Positions 1-10,724 of a DNA stretch of 64,000 nucleotides are shown here, piece by piece. The notes below the pieces were generated by a model. The model had not been told where the DNA came from. It saw nothing but the letters and a program-made list of their open reading frames with translations, and did no database searches. This DNA is from Stomoxys calcitrans (lineage: Eukaryota; Arthropoda; Insecta; Diptera; Muscidae), in the NCBI RefSeq assembly GCF_963082655.1, contig NC_081555.1, positions 25,540,776 to 25,604,775 on the forward strand. Reading direction: 5' to 3'. The position numbers and the translations under genes are program-made. Positions within the stretch are counted from its first letter, which is position 1, and each line of letters starts with the position of its first letter.

Positions 1-1080
1 AACATGGGAAGCCTTGAAGAGCTTTAATATTGAAACTATGAAGGTGATGTTTAACTTTTGAGTGAGAAATTGAACCTTCCAGCTCTCCAACGACAGGAGT
101 ACAGATGGCGACTTGCTGTATATAGATCGAAAAACGTTGATGGTATAGTAAGAAAGAGGGCGATAAGAAGTACAGAGGAAAGAATCTGTAAGGCACTTCT
201 GCAGAAGAATGTATGATACGGGGCTTTAAGTAGGAAAACTTGTCTATACTGAGTTTTGAGAACAAAGAGAACAGGATATCCATAGATAGCTCCAAGATAG
301 AGTCTGAAAAACGATTGAAGATCTATTACCAAATTCAATACTTAGGATTTCTTTAAACAGCATGCATGCATCCAAGGCCTTGAATGGGAGTATGAGGTAC
401 AAATATGATTAAAAAAATATAAAATGTCTGAATAAACTCCAAGACGTATGGGAAGAAAAGGACTTCTCTTCAGCAAAAAAGAGAGAACAAGTAAAAGCGT
501 GCTAAGATCGGCTGGTCCAAATTTTGTATACCCTCCACCATCGATCGCATTTGTCAAGTTCTTAGCCTGGAATTTCTTTATAGGCAAACCAAGGATAATG
601 GCAAAAAGAACAGCTAGTGTGAAAGCATCCGACTGGTGTTAGTGTCGTGCTTACATCATAGACACGTGTTCGTGGTATATTCGGTAAAAGTACGACATAC
701 CAATGTATGGCTCTTGAAACCTCCACACCTAATATGGCCGATGAGTTATTTTAACAAAATGACGAAACGCATCCCATAGTGGTCGGTGTGTGTTGTGATC
801 AGCGGTTTTCCTTTTCGATTGAGTTTGTCGTCGAAAGAGAAACAAACCAAAAGATAATGCATAAAATTGTCCATACTATTGAAGCCATATCAGGTTATAG
901 AACGATTCGAACAATACTTCGTTTGGATGTTGAAGATCATAGTAGAAGTCAACGTGCAAAATTTCAGCCAAATCGGTAAGTTTTTAGGACCAGGCCCCAA
1001 AGACAACGAATGATAGATGGTCACAAAGAGGGGACTGTGAGCATTTCAAAAACTATCTTCCCTAATCCAGACTTGAAGAG
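1..1080. other. Gene-poor flank with a short repeat-end module
   Basis: No convincing gene is visible. The short open frames lack family resemblance and are interrupted. Around 490-545 the sequence has the recurring end module of a fly repeat (a run containing GTGCTAAGATCGGC followed by TATACCCTCCACCA), which recurs near 4025, 9530 and, in altered form, 5280. The rest is unassigned AT-rich DNA. Confidence 0.5.
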
Positions 1081-1082
1081 GT

Positions 1083-1349
1083 CTACCGCTTTACTGTCAT
1101 TGGATAGAACTGACGTCTTAGCCATTGTGTCCGTCATGACAGGTCACTGTCTAATCGGAAAACATGCTGACAGACTGAAGGTTGCCAGCAACGACTTTTG
1201 CAGAAGTTATTGGGCTATTATAAAGCGAGCTGGATGATTCAACGGTAGGAACTAGAAGGCATCTTCCTTCTTCTGTTCCTGTGGTAAGACAATGGACGAA
1301 AACATCTAAGTGAGTCTGATGGCAGACTGCCACTTAACCTAACCTAACC
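1083..1349 (+). pseudogene. Non-LTR retrotransposon ORF2 C-terminal relic
   Basis: The plus-strand reading contains LSLDRTDVLAIVSVMTGHC and then a stretch ending NDFCRSYWA. This resembles the region after the RNase H domain of I/Jockey-type ORF2 proteins (the TGHC ... CRxC zinc-knuckle area). The frame breaks after about 1237, so the second half of the knuckle is missing. The relic ends in CCTAACCTAACC, a 3' end also seen after the related fragment near 35160-35180. It is a decayed copy, not a host gene. Family placement rests on motif resemblance only. Confidence 0.6.
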
Positions 1350-1369
1350 AAAGAAGGAGGTCAGTATAG

Positions 1370-1625
1370 CTTTTGGTGTCATAACTGGTCACATAGGACT
1401 ACGAACTCACTTAAGGTTGGCTAATCGGTGCGGCAAGTGATAGCATGTGTAGGGTATGTGGGGGAGATGATGAGACGTAGGAGTATTTCTCATATCATTG
1501 CCCGGCATTCGCGGCTAACAGACACCGGTACTTACGTGGGGACACGATTCCAGACATGAACCAACTTAGGAGAGTGGCATGGAAAACAATTAAGGATTTT
1601 GTAAGTAAGAAGGAATTCCTAACTT
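1370..1625 (+). pseudogene. Second non-LTR ORF2 C-terminal relic
   Basis: A frame reading ITGHIGLRTHLRLAN is followed, after a frameshift near 1435, by SDSMCRVCGGDDET, an in-frame stop, then EYFSYHCPAFAANRHRYL and a terminal TGA at 1623-1625. This gives a C-x2-C ... H-C zinc-knuckle arrangement typical of the C-terminal end of I/Jockey-type ORF2. At least one frameshift and one nonsense change show that it is dead. A related, more decayed copy lies at 50190-50480. Confidence 0.65.
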
Positions 1626-1629
1626 GATT

Positions 1630-2460
1630 TTTTTTCGAGCTTACATTTTAGTTTTTAGAGCGCACAACAATCCGATGACTGACTTAGTTTTATATTCATA
1701 GGGGCATGGGGCGGATTAATATATATGCACCCTCTTTTCAACCTAAACTAACCTAATCTTTCATCAATTTTCACTGAATCGGAATTTTTCCATATAGCCC
1801 ACTAGAGTTATGCGGTTGCGACTACCATATTGCTGGTATACCTTAGCCAACCTTAATGAGATGCGGTAATCAAAAAGTCATGCACTGTTTCAATTCCTTA
1901 AAAATAAACAATAACTCGACTTTGAGCGTTCTCAGTGATTGAATACATGAGCTCCCATTGTCTGTCGTTAGCTATGGTCATTGGAATTTAAGCAATTGTT
2001 AACGCATTATTTTTTTTATTTAAATGGAACGCTGTTTGGTTTATCAACAGACAAATGGACGTACGTGGTTTTCTTGACCTTAATCTTGAATATATTTGCG
2101 AGTACATTCAAAATTATAATTTATGCGTAGAATATGTTACTTTCACAAACGTTGTGATATGTTTTAAGTATTACATGGCGTTTTATGCGTTTTTTCAGTA
2201 GGTAGGCAGTTATTCTATGAAATATTTTTTTTTTGTCCATATTAACATTATGAGGAGTATGTTATTATTTTGCAATGATCAGGCTTGTTGTTGTTTTTTT
2301 TGTTTTATAACATTTCATTGCCATAATAGGATTGTATTGCCATGGAAATTACTTTCGATAATGTTACATGATCTCATTTAGAATCCATATGGTAAACTGG
2401 TAAAAGGTTATTGGTAACTGACGAAAGGTTAAAGAGAAGCCACACTTTCGTTAAGCTCAT
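1630..2460. other. AT-rich spacer, nothing assigned
   Basis: Both strands were read. No long frame, tandem array or recognisable mobile end was found between the LINE relic and the MITE that follows. Confidence 0.4.
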
Positions 2461-2463
2461 ATA

Positions 2464-2651
2464 CAGTGGACGACAAAAGTCTACGTACCAATTTAGCCAT
2501 CTGGGGAATCGCTTGATATTATAGCAAAATGTTATGATATAGTTTTATTTTAAGTCTCTTTATAATCGATAAATAATCAAAATAGGTTATAAACTAAACT
2601 ATAGATTTTTACCAAAATTTAGGGTTGTACGTAGACTTTTTTCGCCCACTG
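2464..2651. mobile_element. 188-bp Tc1/mariner-type MITE
   Basis: The two ends are imperfect inverted repeats. The left end begins CAGTGGACGACAAAAGTCTA, and the right end read in reverse begins CAGTGGGCGAAAAAAGTCTA and continues with a shared ACGTAC. The element is flanked on both sides by TA (2462-2463 and 2652-2653), the target duplication expected for Tc1/mariner insertion. The interior is AT-rich and non-coding, so this is a non-autonomous element. Confidence 0.8.
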
Positions 2652-2754
2652 TATATAAAATTGTCATAACTGCAATATTATCCATGTATGAACACTGCCT
2701 CGAAATTTGATCAAATTTTATTGCGATTAGTAGGGATGCGATATAGTAGGGATC

Positions 2755-2865
2755 CCAAAGTCGACTTTAGACTAATCGATTAGTCGACTTTTAGTGTAAA
2801 AAAGTCGAAAAGTCAAAGTCGGCTTTCAATGATCAAAAAGTCGAACAATTTTTTAAGTCCAAAAG
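2755..2865. repeat. AAGTCGA-rich cluster
   Basis: The core AAGTCGA/TCGACTT recurs many times at irregular short spacing, giving overlapping palindromes such as GTCGAC and ATCGAT. A second cluster of the same kind lies at 6690-6785. It looks like a degenerate simple repeat. No function is visible. Confidence 0.6.
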
Positions 2866-3050
2866 AAAGCTGCACAGAGATACAAGTTTAGCTTTTCTTT
2901 TCTTTCTTCATTATGTTCGAGGATGGACTGTAGAGGACTACATCTTTTCATCGACTCCGCATAGACTGTACTCCAGATTTGAAATCTTCAGCTCCTTAAA
3001 GCCGTATTTAATGTCCACCACCACTAAAGTTTGGAACAATTTGTTTCACC

Positions 3051-3472
3051 GTTAAGTATCTGCGGTGAACTTTTTCTGTTGTTTTTATACCACCACCATA
3101 GGGTGATCTATGTACTAATCTCGGTGCAGTGCGGTAGATACAAGTGCAGGCTTTCTCAGTAGAGCTGGCAAACTATCGATAATAGCAACATTTTCGATAG
3201 TTTTAATAATAAATATCGATAGTACCTATCGTTAATTTTCCATCACCTACATAGAAGTAAAAATCCGGAGACCGATCTATATAGAATCAATATAAATGCA
3301 CAGACCAAATAAAACCAAGGTTAATAAAGTCAGTTGGAAGTCATGCGAGAAATCATTGTACAAAATGTTATCCTTATCGGATGAAAAATGCGCCCTCTAT
3401 AAGCGCAATGTAACTTAAAGAATACATTCAGTGTCGGAATGCTTATTATAGCCACCACCGAAGGATGGGTGT
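3051..3472 (+). repeat. Direct duplication, copy 1 (~420 bp)
   Basis: This stretch is repeated in the same orientation at 7365-7770 with small differences and short indels, by eye above 90% identity. It contains TATCGATA-like palindromes (AACTATCGATAATAGC and AATATCGATAGTACC). It ends in GCCACCACCGAAGGATGGG, which is also the outer end of the ~154-bp-unit elements at 7760 and 37590. The copy therefore carries the start of such an element, truncated here. Confidence 0.8.
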
Positions 3473-4015
3473 TATAATATACGTAACCCAGTCCATATTT
3501 TAATGAAACACCCATATAGATCGATCTTCACATTAAACACCTTAAGCCTATAAAATGCTAATATAACAAATATGGTCCGTATCGATCCAACTTTAAGTGT
3601 AAGTCCTATACTAACGTACCCCCAATTTTCGGTATGTTTTGTTCTGAAATCCACATTTTTAATTCAATTTGTCTAAAATTTTGCCAGCGACTCGGCCTGG
3701 CAAAAGTATATTCCTATAGGCCAATATTTGATAGTAGTTCCCATATAAGAGTACACTTCACAAATAGACATGGAATTAAGAATCGAGAGACTCCGATTTG
3801 GGGTAGACGGTATTTTTCCTGTTTAATGGTGGAAATTCGACTTTTTTGAAAAATGGTCTTGGATAATGCCGGATACATAAAATCGGATAGAATAGAGATA
3901 TTTTTGTGTTTCTTTTTTGGTTTTATAGGGGAAGTGATAGAGAATAAAAGTTTGATACTCATATGTGTGCAATAAAATGTGATATTCTACCAGGGTTTTA
4001 AATTAATTTAATTAA

Positions 4016-5212
4016 AATACAACAAGCGTGCTAAGTTCGGCCGGGCCAAATCTTGGGAACCCACCACCATGGATTCTGCTAAAATATGGGAGTTATTGGG
4101 TTGCCCAAAAAGTAATTGCGGATTTTTCATATAGTCGGCGTTGACAAATTTTTTCACAGCTTGTGACTCTGTAATTGCATTCTTTCTTCTGTCAGTTATC
4201 AGCTGTTACTTTTAGCTTGCTTTAGAAAAAAGTGTAAAAAAAGTATATTTGATTAAAGTTCATTCTAAGTTTTATTAAAAATGCATTTACTTTCTTTTAA
4301 AAAATCCGCAATTACTTTTTGGGCAACCCAAAAATTGACCGAATGGGGCCGTATATTGCGCAATTGTTGAGAGTCATAACAGAACACTATATGCAAAATT
4401 TCAGCCAAATCGGTTAAAAATCATGTCTTGTAAGGGCTCAAGAAGTCAAATCTGAAGATCGGTTTATATGGGAGCTACATCATGTTCTTGACCGATTTGA
4501 ACAGTACTTGGCACAGTTGTTGGCAGTCATAACAGAACACCATGTACAAAATGTCATCCAAATCGAATGAAAAACTGCGGCTTCCAGGCGCTCAAGAAGT
4601 CAAATCGGGAGATCGGTTTATATGGGATCTATATAAGGTTATAGACCGATTTGGACCGTACTTGACTCCATTGTTGGCAGTCATTACAAAATACTATGTG
4701 TAAAATTTCAGCCAAATCGGATGAAAATTTGCGGCTTCCTGGGGCTATAGAAGTCATATCGTGAGATCGGTTTATATGGGAGCTATATCAGGTTCTTGAC
4801 CGATTTGGACCGTAGTTGGCAAAATTGTTAAAAGTCATAACAGAACATTAAATGCAAAATTTCAGCCAAATCAGAAAAAAAATTGTGGCTTCCATGGGCT
4901 CCAGAAGTCAAATCGGGTGATCGGTTTATATGGGAGCTATATCCAAATCTGAACCGATATGGCCCATTTAAAACTCCCAAATACCTACATCAATATAAAG
5001 TATCTGTGCAAAATCTCAAACGGCTAGATCGACGTGTTCGTCCGCTATCGTGCTGTCGACAGACAGACGAACGGACATGGCTAGTTCGAATGAGAATTTC
5101 GAGACGGTCATGAATATATATACTTTTTGGAGTCCTAAATCAATATTTCGAGGTGTTTCAAACGTATTGACTAGATTAGTATACCCCCATTCTATGGTGG
5201 TGGGTATAAAAG
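4016..5212 (+). repeat. Dispersed fly repeat element, copy E1
   Basis: The element opens with a GCGTGCTAAGTTCGGCC module and ACCCACCACCAT, and closes with TTCTATGGTGGTGGGTATAA, so the termini form short inverted ends. The interior repeats phrases such as GATCGGTTTATATGGGAGCT and AAATTTCAGCCAAATCGG at roughly 140-150 bp. A conserved block near 5050-5110 (GACAGACGAACGGACATGGC) recurs, often inverted, in other copies. It has no credible protein; open frames here are translations of repeat. A mariner MITE interrupts it at 4095-4331. Confidence 0.75.
4095..4331 (-). mobile_element. Mariner-type MITE, copy 1
   Basis: The ends are near-perfect inverted repeats beginning TTGGGTTGCCCAAAAAG and continuing TAATTGCGG. 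The length is about 236 bp with no coding capacity. The TIR core AGTAATTGCGG is shared with known mariner ends. This copy is inverted relative to the three others in the window (6151, 12424 and 29900) and sits inside element E1. Confidence 0.9.
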
Positions 5213-5261
5213 TGGGTGGGTAAACAAGAGGGAATGTGGAAATTTTTGAAATTTAGTAAAA

Positions 5262-6475
5262 CAACAAGTAAACGGACGTTAAGTTTAGCCGGGCCGAACT
5301 TTGGATACCCACCACATCGGGTATATACGTAAACACCCTTCGGTCAAAATCCGGTGAAAAACAACAACACAACGCTGTCCCAAATTTCGGCGATATCGGA
5401 CAATAAAAGCGCTTTTTATGGGCCTAAAACCTTAAATCGAGATATCGGTCTGTATGGCAGCTATATCCAAATCTGAACCGATCTGAGCCAAATTGAAGAA
5501 GGATGTCGAGGGGCTTAACACAACTCACTGTCCCAAATTTCGGCATCATCGGACAATAAATGCGCTTTTTATGGGCCCAAAACCTTAAATCGAGAGATTG
5601 GTCTATATGGCAGCTATATCCAAATCTGAACCGATCTGAGCTAAATTGAAGACGAATGTTGAAGGGCCTAACACAACTCACTGTCCCGAATTTCGGCGAA
5701 ATCGTACAATAAATATGCCTTTTATGGGCTCAAAACCTTAAATCGAGGGATCGGTCTATATGGCAGCTATGTCCAAGTCTGGACCGATTTGGGCCAGATT
5801 GGAGAAGGGCCTAACAGAACATACTCTCTTAAATTTCAGCAAATTGGATAATAAATGTGGCTTTTATGGGCCTTAGACCCTAAATCGGCGGATCGGTCTA
5901 TATGACAGCTATATCTAAATCTGGACCCATCTGGGCCAAATTGAAGAAGGGTGTCGAAGGGCCTAATACAACTCACTGTCCCAAAATTAAGCAAAATCGG
6001 ATAATAAATGTGGGTTTTATGGGCCTAAGACACATATGGGGGCTATATCAAGATATAGCCCAATGTTGCCCATATTCGAACTTAACCTACTTATGGACAA
6101 AAAAAAAGAATCTGTGCAAAGTTTCAGCTCAATATCTCAAGAATATATATATTGGGTTGCCCAAAAAGTAATTGCGGATTTTTTAAAAGAAAGTAAATGC
6201 ATTTTAATAAAACTTAGAATGAACTTTAATCAAATATACTTTGTTTACACTTTTTTTCTAAAGCAAGCAAAAAGTAACAGCTGATAACTGACAGAAGAAA
6301 GAATGCACTTACAGAGTCACAAGCTGTGAAAAAATTTGTCAACGCCGACTATATGAAAAAAACGCAATTACTTTTTGGACAACCCAATACTTTATAGGGT
6401 GGAAAATGGGTATTTCGATGTGTTGCAAACGGAATGACAAAATGAATATACCTCTCGGTGGTGGGTATAAAAATT
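5262..6475 (+). repeat. Dispersed fly repeat element, copy E2 (~154-bp units)
   Basis: The element starts with AACAAGTAAACGGACG and GCCGGGCCGAACTTTGGATA and ends GGTGGTGGGTATAAAAA. Between them, tandem units of about 150 bp repeat AAATTTCGGCGAAATCG, GGTCTATATGGCAGCTATA and ACACAACTCACTGTCCC. A MITE is inserted near the right end. The short frames inside are repeat translations. Confidence 0.75.
6151..6388 (+). mobile_element. Mariner-type MITE, copy 2
   Basis: About 238 bp long with the same inverted ends and interior as the other copies. The right end carries substitutions (GGACAACCCAAT). It is inserted in element E2 and flanked by TA-rich sequence. Confidence 0.9.
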
Positions 6476-6689
6476 AGCGCTATTTGCTTTAAGATAATGG
6501 TTTGTTTTAAGGTAAAAATGCGCCAAATTAGCATTGAAAACTTTTCTTAATACCTTACCTTTATAAAAATACAAAGAAATGATTATATCTTGGTGGCAAA
6601 AGTTTGCGTAAACTTGTAGAAAATAGAAATATCTTATTTAGAAAATTGTGCAAATTTTTGCCAAAAAAATCGAAACGTCTACATTTTGC

Positions 6690-6785
6690 AAAAGTCGACG
6701 TTTGATAAAGTCGAAAAGTCGACTTTTTCCAAAAAAAAAAGTCGAAAAGTCTAAAAGTCTACTTTTGCCATTTTGACTTTTCGTC
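6690..6785. repeat. AAGTCGA-rich cluster, second copy
   Basis: This has the same motif composition as 2755-2865 (repeated AAAAGTCGAC and AAAGTCTA). It lies upstream of the second copy of the 400-bp duplication, as the first cluster lies upstream of the first copy. Confidence 0.6.
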
Positions 6786-6789
6786 CCAA

Positions 6790-7360
6790 CGTATATAGCT
6801 CCCGCATATATTACGTATGTTTCGTCAAATAGCAAAGATTTAACCGAGTAATGAGGGTTATTATATTTTTAGTGCAATCCAACTTTTTCAAATTAATAAA
6901 ATTTCCCATAAATACCTTTAATGTTTGCTACAAAACGAATGTCACATCAGCAAAAATATGTTTTTTTTTTAATATTCTTATAATTTATTCACTTTCTTTT
7001 TCACTTAAGAGCACCGCAAAACAAAAGCTACGGAAAATCTTCTTCACTTCGAATGATTCCTATAAAATAGTGTAACTTATATGCTGCCGAATTTGATGTG
7101 ATCATGATGAGATAAAAAACATACGATTTATAAGCATATTGCGACATTGAGTAAAATCTTTTAGTTACCGTGACCCATGCATTCAATGCTACTTTGTTTG
7201 TTTGTTTTTTTTATATTTTTTTCTTTTAATATGCATTTATCGTTAAGTTCATAGAGTTTTTGTGCTTCACTTGATTCTAAAGAATAATCGTTGGAATGCT
7301 ACTTCATCTTTATCTTTATTACACTCAACTAAAAAACTCTGTTAATAAAGGGTAAATATC
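6790..7360. other. AT-rich spacer
   Basis: No gene or recognised element was seen. A 74-codon frame at 6851-7075 is low-complexity, matches no family I know, and is judged chance. Confidence 0.4.
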
Positions 7361-7364
7361 GTCT

Positions 7365-7770
7365 GTTAAGTATCTGCTGTGAACTTTTTCCGTTGTTTTT
7401 ATACCACCACCATAGGGTGATCTATATACTAATCTCGGTGCAGTGCAGTAGATACAAGTGCAGGTTTTCTCAGTAGAGCTGGCAAACTATCGATAATAGC
7501 TACATACGATATTTTCGATAGTTTTAATAACAAATATCGATAGTACCTATCGTTAATTTTCCATCACCTAGAAGTAAAAGTCCGGAGACCGATCTAAATA
7601 TAATCAATATCAATGCACAGACCAAATAAAACAAGGTTAATAAAGTCAGTTGGAAGTCATGTACAAAATGTTATCCTTATCGGATGAAAATTGCGCCCTC
7701 TATAAGCGCAATGTAACTTAAAGAATACATTCAGTGTCGGAATGCTTAGCCACCACCGAAGGATGGGTGT
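7365..7770 (+). repeat. Direct duplication, copy 2 (~405 bp)
   Basis: Second copy of 3051-3472 in the same orientation, about 4.3 kb away, including the TATCGATA-like palindromes. It lacks about 16 bp present in copy 1, and at its 3' end it runs straight into a complete ~154-bp-unit element. Confidence 0.8.
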
Positions 7771-9540
7771 ATATTCATTTTGTCATTCCCCTTGCAACAC
7801 ATCGAAATATCCATTTGCGACCTTATAAAGTATATATATTCTTGATCACCGTGAAAATCTAACACGATCTAGCCATGTCCGTTCGTCTGACTATTGAAAT
7901 CACGCTACAGTCTTTAAAAATAGAGATATTGAGCTGAAACTTTGCACAGATTCTTTTATTTTCATAAGCAGTTTAAGTTCGAAGATGGGCTATTTTGGAC
8001 TATATCTTGATATAGTCCCCATATAGACTGATCCGCCGATTTAGGGTCTTAGGCCCAAAAAGGCCACATTTATTATCCGATTTTGCTGAAATTTGGGACA
8101 GTGAATTAAGATCTTTGGCCCATAAAAGGAGCATTTATTGTCCGATTTCGCCGAAATTTGGGACAGCGAGTTGCGTTAGGCTCCTCGACAACTTTCTTCA
8201 ATTTGGACCAGATCGGTCGAGATTTGGACATAGCTGCCATATAGATCGATCCCTCGATTTAAGGTTTTGGGCCCATAAAAGGCGTATTTATTCTCCGATT
8301 TCGCCAAAATTTGGGACAGTGAGTTGTGTTAGGCCACTCGATATCCTTCTTCAATTTGGCCCAGATCGGTTCAGATTTGGATATAGCTACCATATTGAAA
8401 GATCTCTAGATTTAAGGTCTTGAGCCCATAAAGGGCGCATTTATTGACCGATTTTACCAAAATTTGAGACAGTGAGTTTTGTTAGGTCCCTCGACATACT
8501 TTTGCAATATGGCTCATATCGGTTCAGATTTGGATATAGCCTCCATATAGACCGATCTCTCGATTTAAGGTCTTGGGCCCATAAAAGGCGCATTTATTGT
8601 CCGATGATGCCGAAATTTGGGACAGTGAGTTGTGTTAGGCCATTAAACATTCTTCTTCAATTTGGCTCAGATCGGTCTAGATTTGGATATAGCTGCCATA
8701 TAGACCGATTTCTAGATTAAAGATTTTGTGCCCAAAAAAGGCGTATTTATTGTCCGATGTCGCCGAAATTTGCGACAGTGAGTTCCGTTAGGCTCTTCGA
8801 CAACTTTCAGCAATTTGGACCAGATCGGTCGAGATTTGGACATAGCTGCCATATAGATCGATCCCTCGATTTAAGGTTTTGGGCCCATAAAAGGCGTATT
8901 TATTGTCCACTTTCAACGAAATTTGGGACAGTGAGTAGCGTTAGGTTCTTCGACAACTTTCTGCAATTTGGCCCAGATCGGTAAAGATTAGGATATAGCT
9001 GCCATATATACTGAACTCTAGTTTTAAGGTTTTGGGCCCATAAAAGGCGCATTTATTGTCTGATTTCGAAATTTGGGACAGTCGAAATTTGGGATAGTGA
9101 GTTTTGTTAGGCTCTTAAACTTTCTTCTTCAATTTGGCCCAGATCGGTTCAGATTTTGCTATAGCTGCTATAGAGACCGATGTCTCTATTTAAAGTCTTG
9201 GCTCCATAAAAAGGACTTTTATAATCCGATTTCGCTGAAATTTGACACAGTGACTTATGTTAGGCTTTTCAACATCCGTTTTGTATATGGTTCAGATTGG
9301 TCTTTATTTAGATATGGCTACCAAAAAGACCAATATTTTGTTCAACAAAATTGAACAAAAACTTGTACTTATTAGACCACTCAATATCCGTGTCGAATTT
9401 GGTCCAAATCGGACCATATTTCGATAAAGCTGCTACGGGGGCATAAATGATGCATTTTCCACCGGATTATGACGAAAGGTGGTTTACATATATACCTGAG
9501 GTGGTGAGTATCCAAAGTTCGGCCCGGCAGAACTTTTTAT
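7750..9540 (-). repeat. ~154-bp tandem-unit element, copy E3
   Basis: Reading plus, it begins CACCACCGAAGGATGGG and ends GTGGTGAGTATCCAAAG. At least seven units are visible by the recurring GGGACAGTGAG-like block near 8160, 8314, 8467, 8617, 8772, 8925 and 9095, at 150-170 bp spacing (mostly 150-155). Each unit also carries TTTGGATATAGCTGCCATAT and CCCATAAAAGGCGCATTTAT. Several ~80-100-codon frames here are the same repeated peptide and not genes. Orientation is opposite to E1 and E2. Confidence 0.85.
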
Positions 9541-10130
9541 ACCCTCCACCATAGGATGGGGTTATACTAATTTCGTCATTTTGTTTGTAACTACTCGAAA
9601 TATTCGCCTGAGACCCCATAAAGTATATATATTCTTGATCGTCGCGACATTTTATGTCGATTTAGCCATGTCCGTCCGTCTGTCTGTCGAAAGCACGCTA
9701 ACTTCCGAAGGAGTAAAGCTAGCCGCTTGAAATTTTGCAGAAATACTTTTTATTAATGTAGGTCGGTTGGTATTGTAAATGGGCCATATCGGTCCATAAC
9801 CTGGTATAGCTGTCATATAAACCGATCTTGGGTCTTGACTTTTTGAGCCTCTAGAGAGCGCAATTCCCATCCGATTTGACTGAAGATGGAAAACAAATTT
9901 ATATTCAACTAAATCGAATACAAAAAAGGCGTTTAGAAGAACAAAACTCAAATTAAGGAATCGGTTTATATGGCGGCTATATCTATTTATTGACCTATCA
10001 GAAATTGGTGTGGGTATACCAAAATTCAGCTCCATCTCGAAAATATTGAGTCTTCCAGAGGCTCAAGAATTGAAGGATCATTTTATTTGGAGGATGTATC
10101 ATAAACTGATCCCCCCAACTACATATATTA
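9535..10130 (-). repeat. Related dispersed element, copy E4
   Basis: It abuts E3. It opens TATACCCTCCACCATAGGAT, followed by a conserved block (TTCGTCATTTTGTTTGTAAC, then a TATATATATTCTTGATCG-like run, then GTCCGTCCGTCTGTCTGTCG). The same block occurs inverted at 15350-15540, the end of E5. It is an end of the same repeat superfamily with a different interior. The 127-codon minus frame through it is repeat translation. Confidence 0.7.
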
Positions 10131-10136
10131 TGTATG

Positions 10137-10409
10137 TTACTGGAAGTCGTTCGCGTACTTTATTTGCCAGCAGAAGAGAGCAAGAGATTACGTGAAAGCG
10201 AGCACAATTTTGAGTGTTTGGTAATTAAGAGCTTGCAAATTTCTACTGGGGGTTTTTCCCATCAGAAATTTGCAGCATCGACCAACAGTTTTATGAAATT
10301 CAGCTGTTTAATTCAAATAAAAAGCAAGAGAGTGTAAAGGTTGTTCTTACTCTTCCGCAAATTTTCACTGGCAAATTTTTACTAGAAAAGTACGCGAACA
10401 GACCTATTA
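10137..10409. mobile_element. ~270-bp MITE, copy 1 of a pair
   Basis: The ends are imperfect inverted repeats: GTTCGCGTACTTT on the left against GTTCGCGTACTTTTC from the right end read in reverse. Outer bases are TTACTGG and, in reverse, TAATAGG. An inner palindromic section pairs GCAAATTTCTACTGG with a reverse copy. It is non-coding and is repeated 45 bp downstream. Confidence 0.75.
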
Positions 10410-10454
10410 TGTGTGTTAGCGTTATCAAAAATTTGTGTGAATTTGCTTAAATTG

Positions 10455-10724
10455 TTACTGGAAGTCGTTCATGTACTTTTTTTGCCAGCAGAAGAGAGCG
10501 AGAGAGTACGTTAGCAAGGTTTTAGGAGTTTGGTACTTGAGTGCTTGCAAATTTCTACTGGAGGTTTTCTCTCCCAGCAGAAATTTGCAGCATCAAACAG
10601 CTTTTTTATGAAAACCAGCGGTTTAATACAAATAAATAGCAAAAGAGAGTAAAGGCTGTGCTAATACTTCTGCAATTTTTCACTGGCAAATTAATAATGG
10701 AAAAGTACGCGAACAGACCTATTA
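10455..10724. mobile_element. ~270-bp MITE, copy 2 of a pair
   Basis: Same element as 10137-10409 in the same orientation, with scattered substitutions (for example GTTCATGTACTTT at the left end) and a small internal deletion. The 45-bp spacer shows no similarity to the element. Confidence 0.75.

Noticed and set aside
1335..1349. Telomere-like CCTAACCTAACC (also near 35160-35180, and inverted near 58915)
   Set aside because: Only two or three units, located at the 3' ends of LINE relics. Flies of this group are not known to use TTAGG telomeres.
8115..9354. Series of 75-102-codon plus frames sharing peptides such as HIDRSLDLRFWAHKRRI
   Set aside because: They repeat with the 150-155-bp DNA unit, appear also at 5424-5681 and 37929-38626, and track the repeat rather than any protein constraint.
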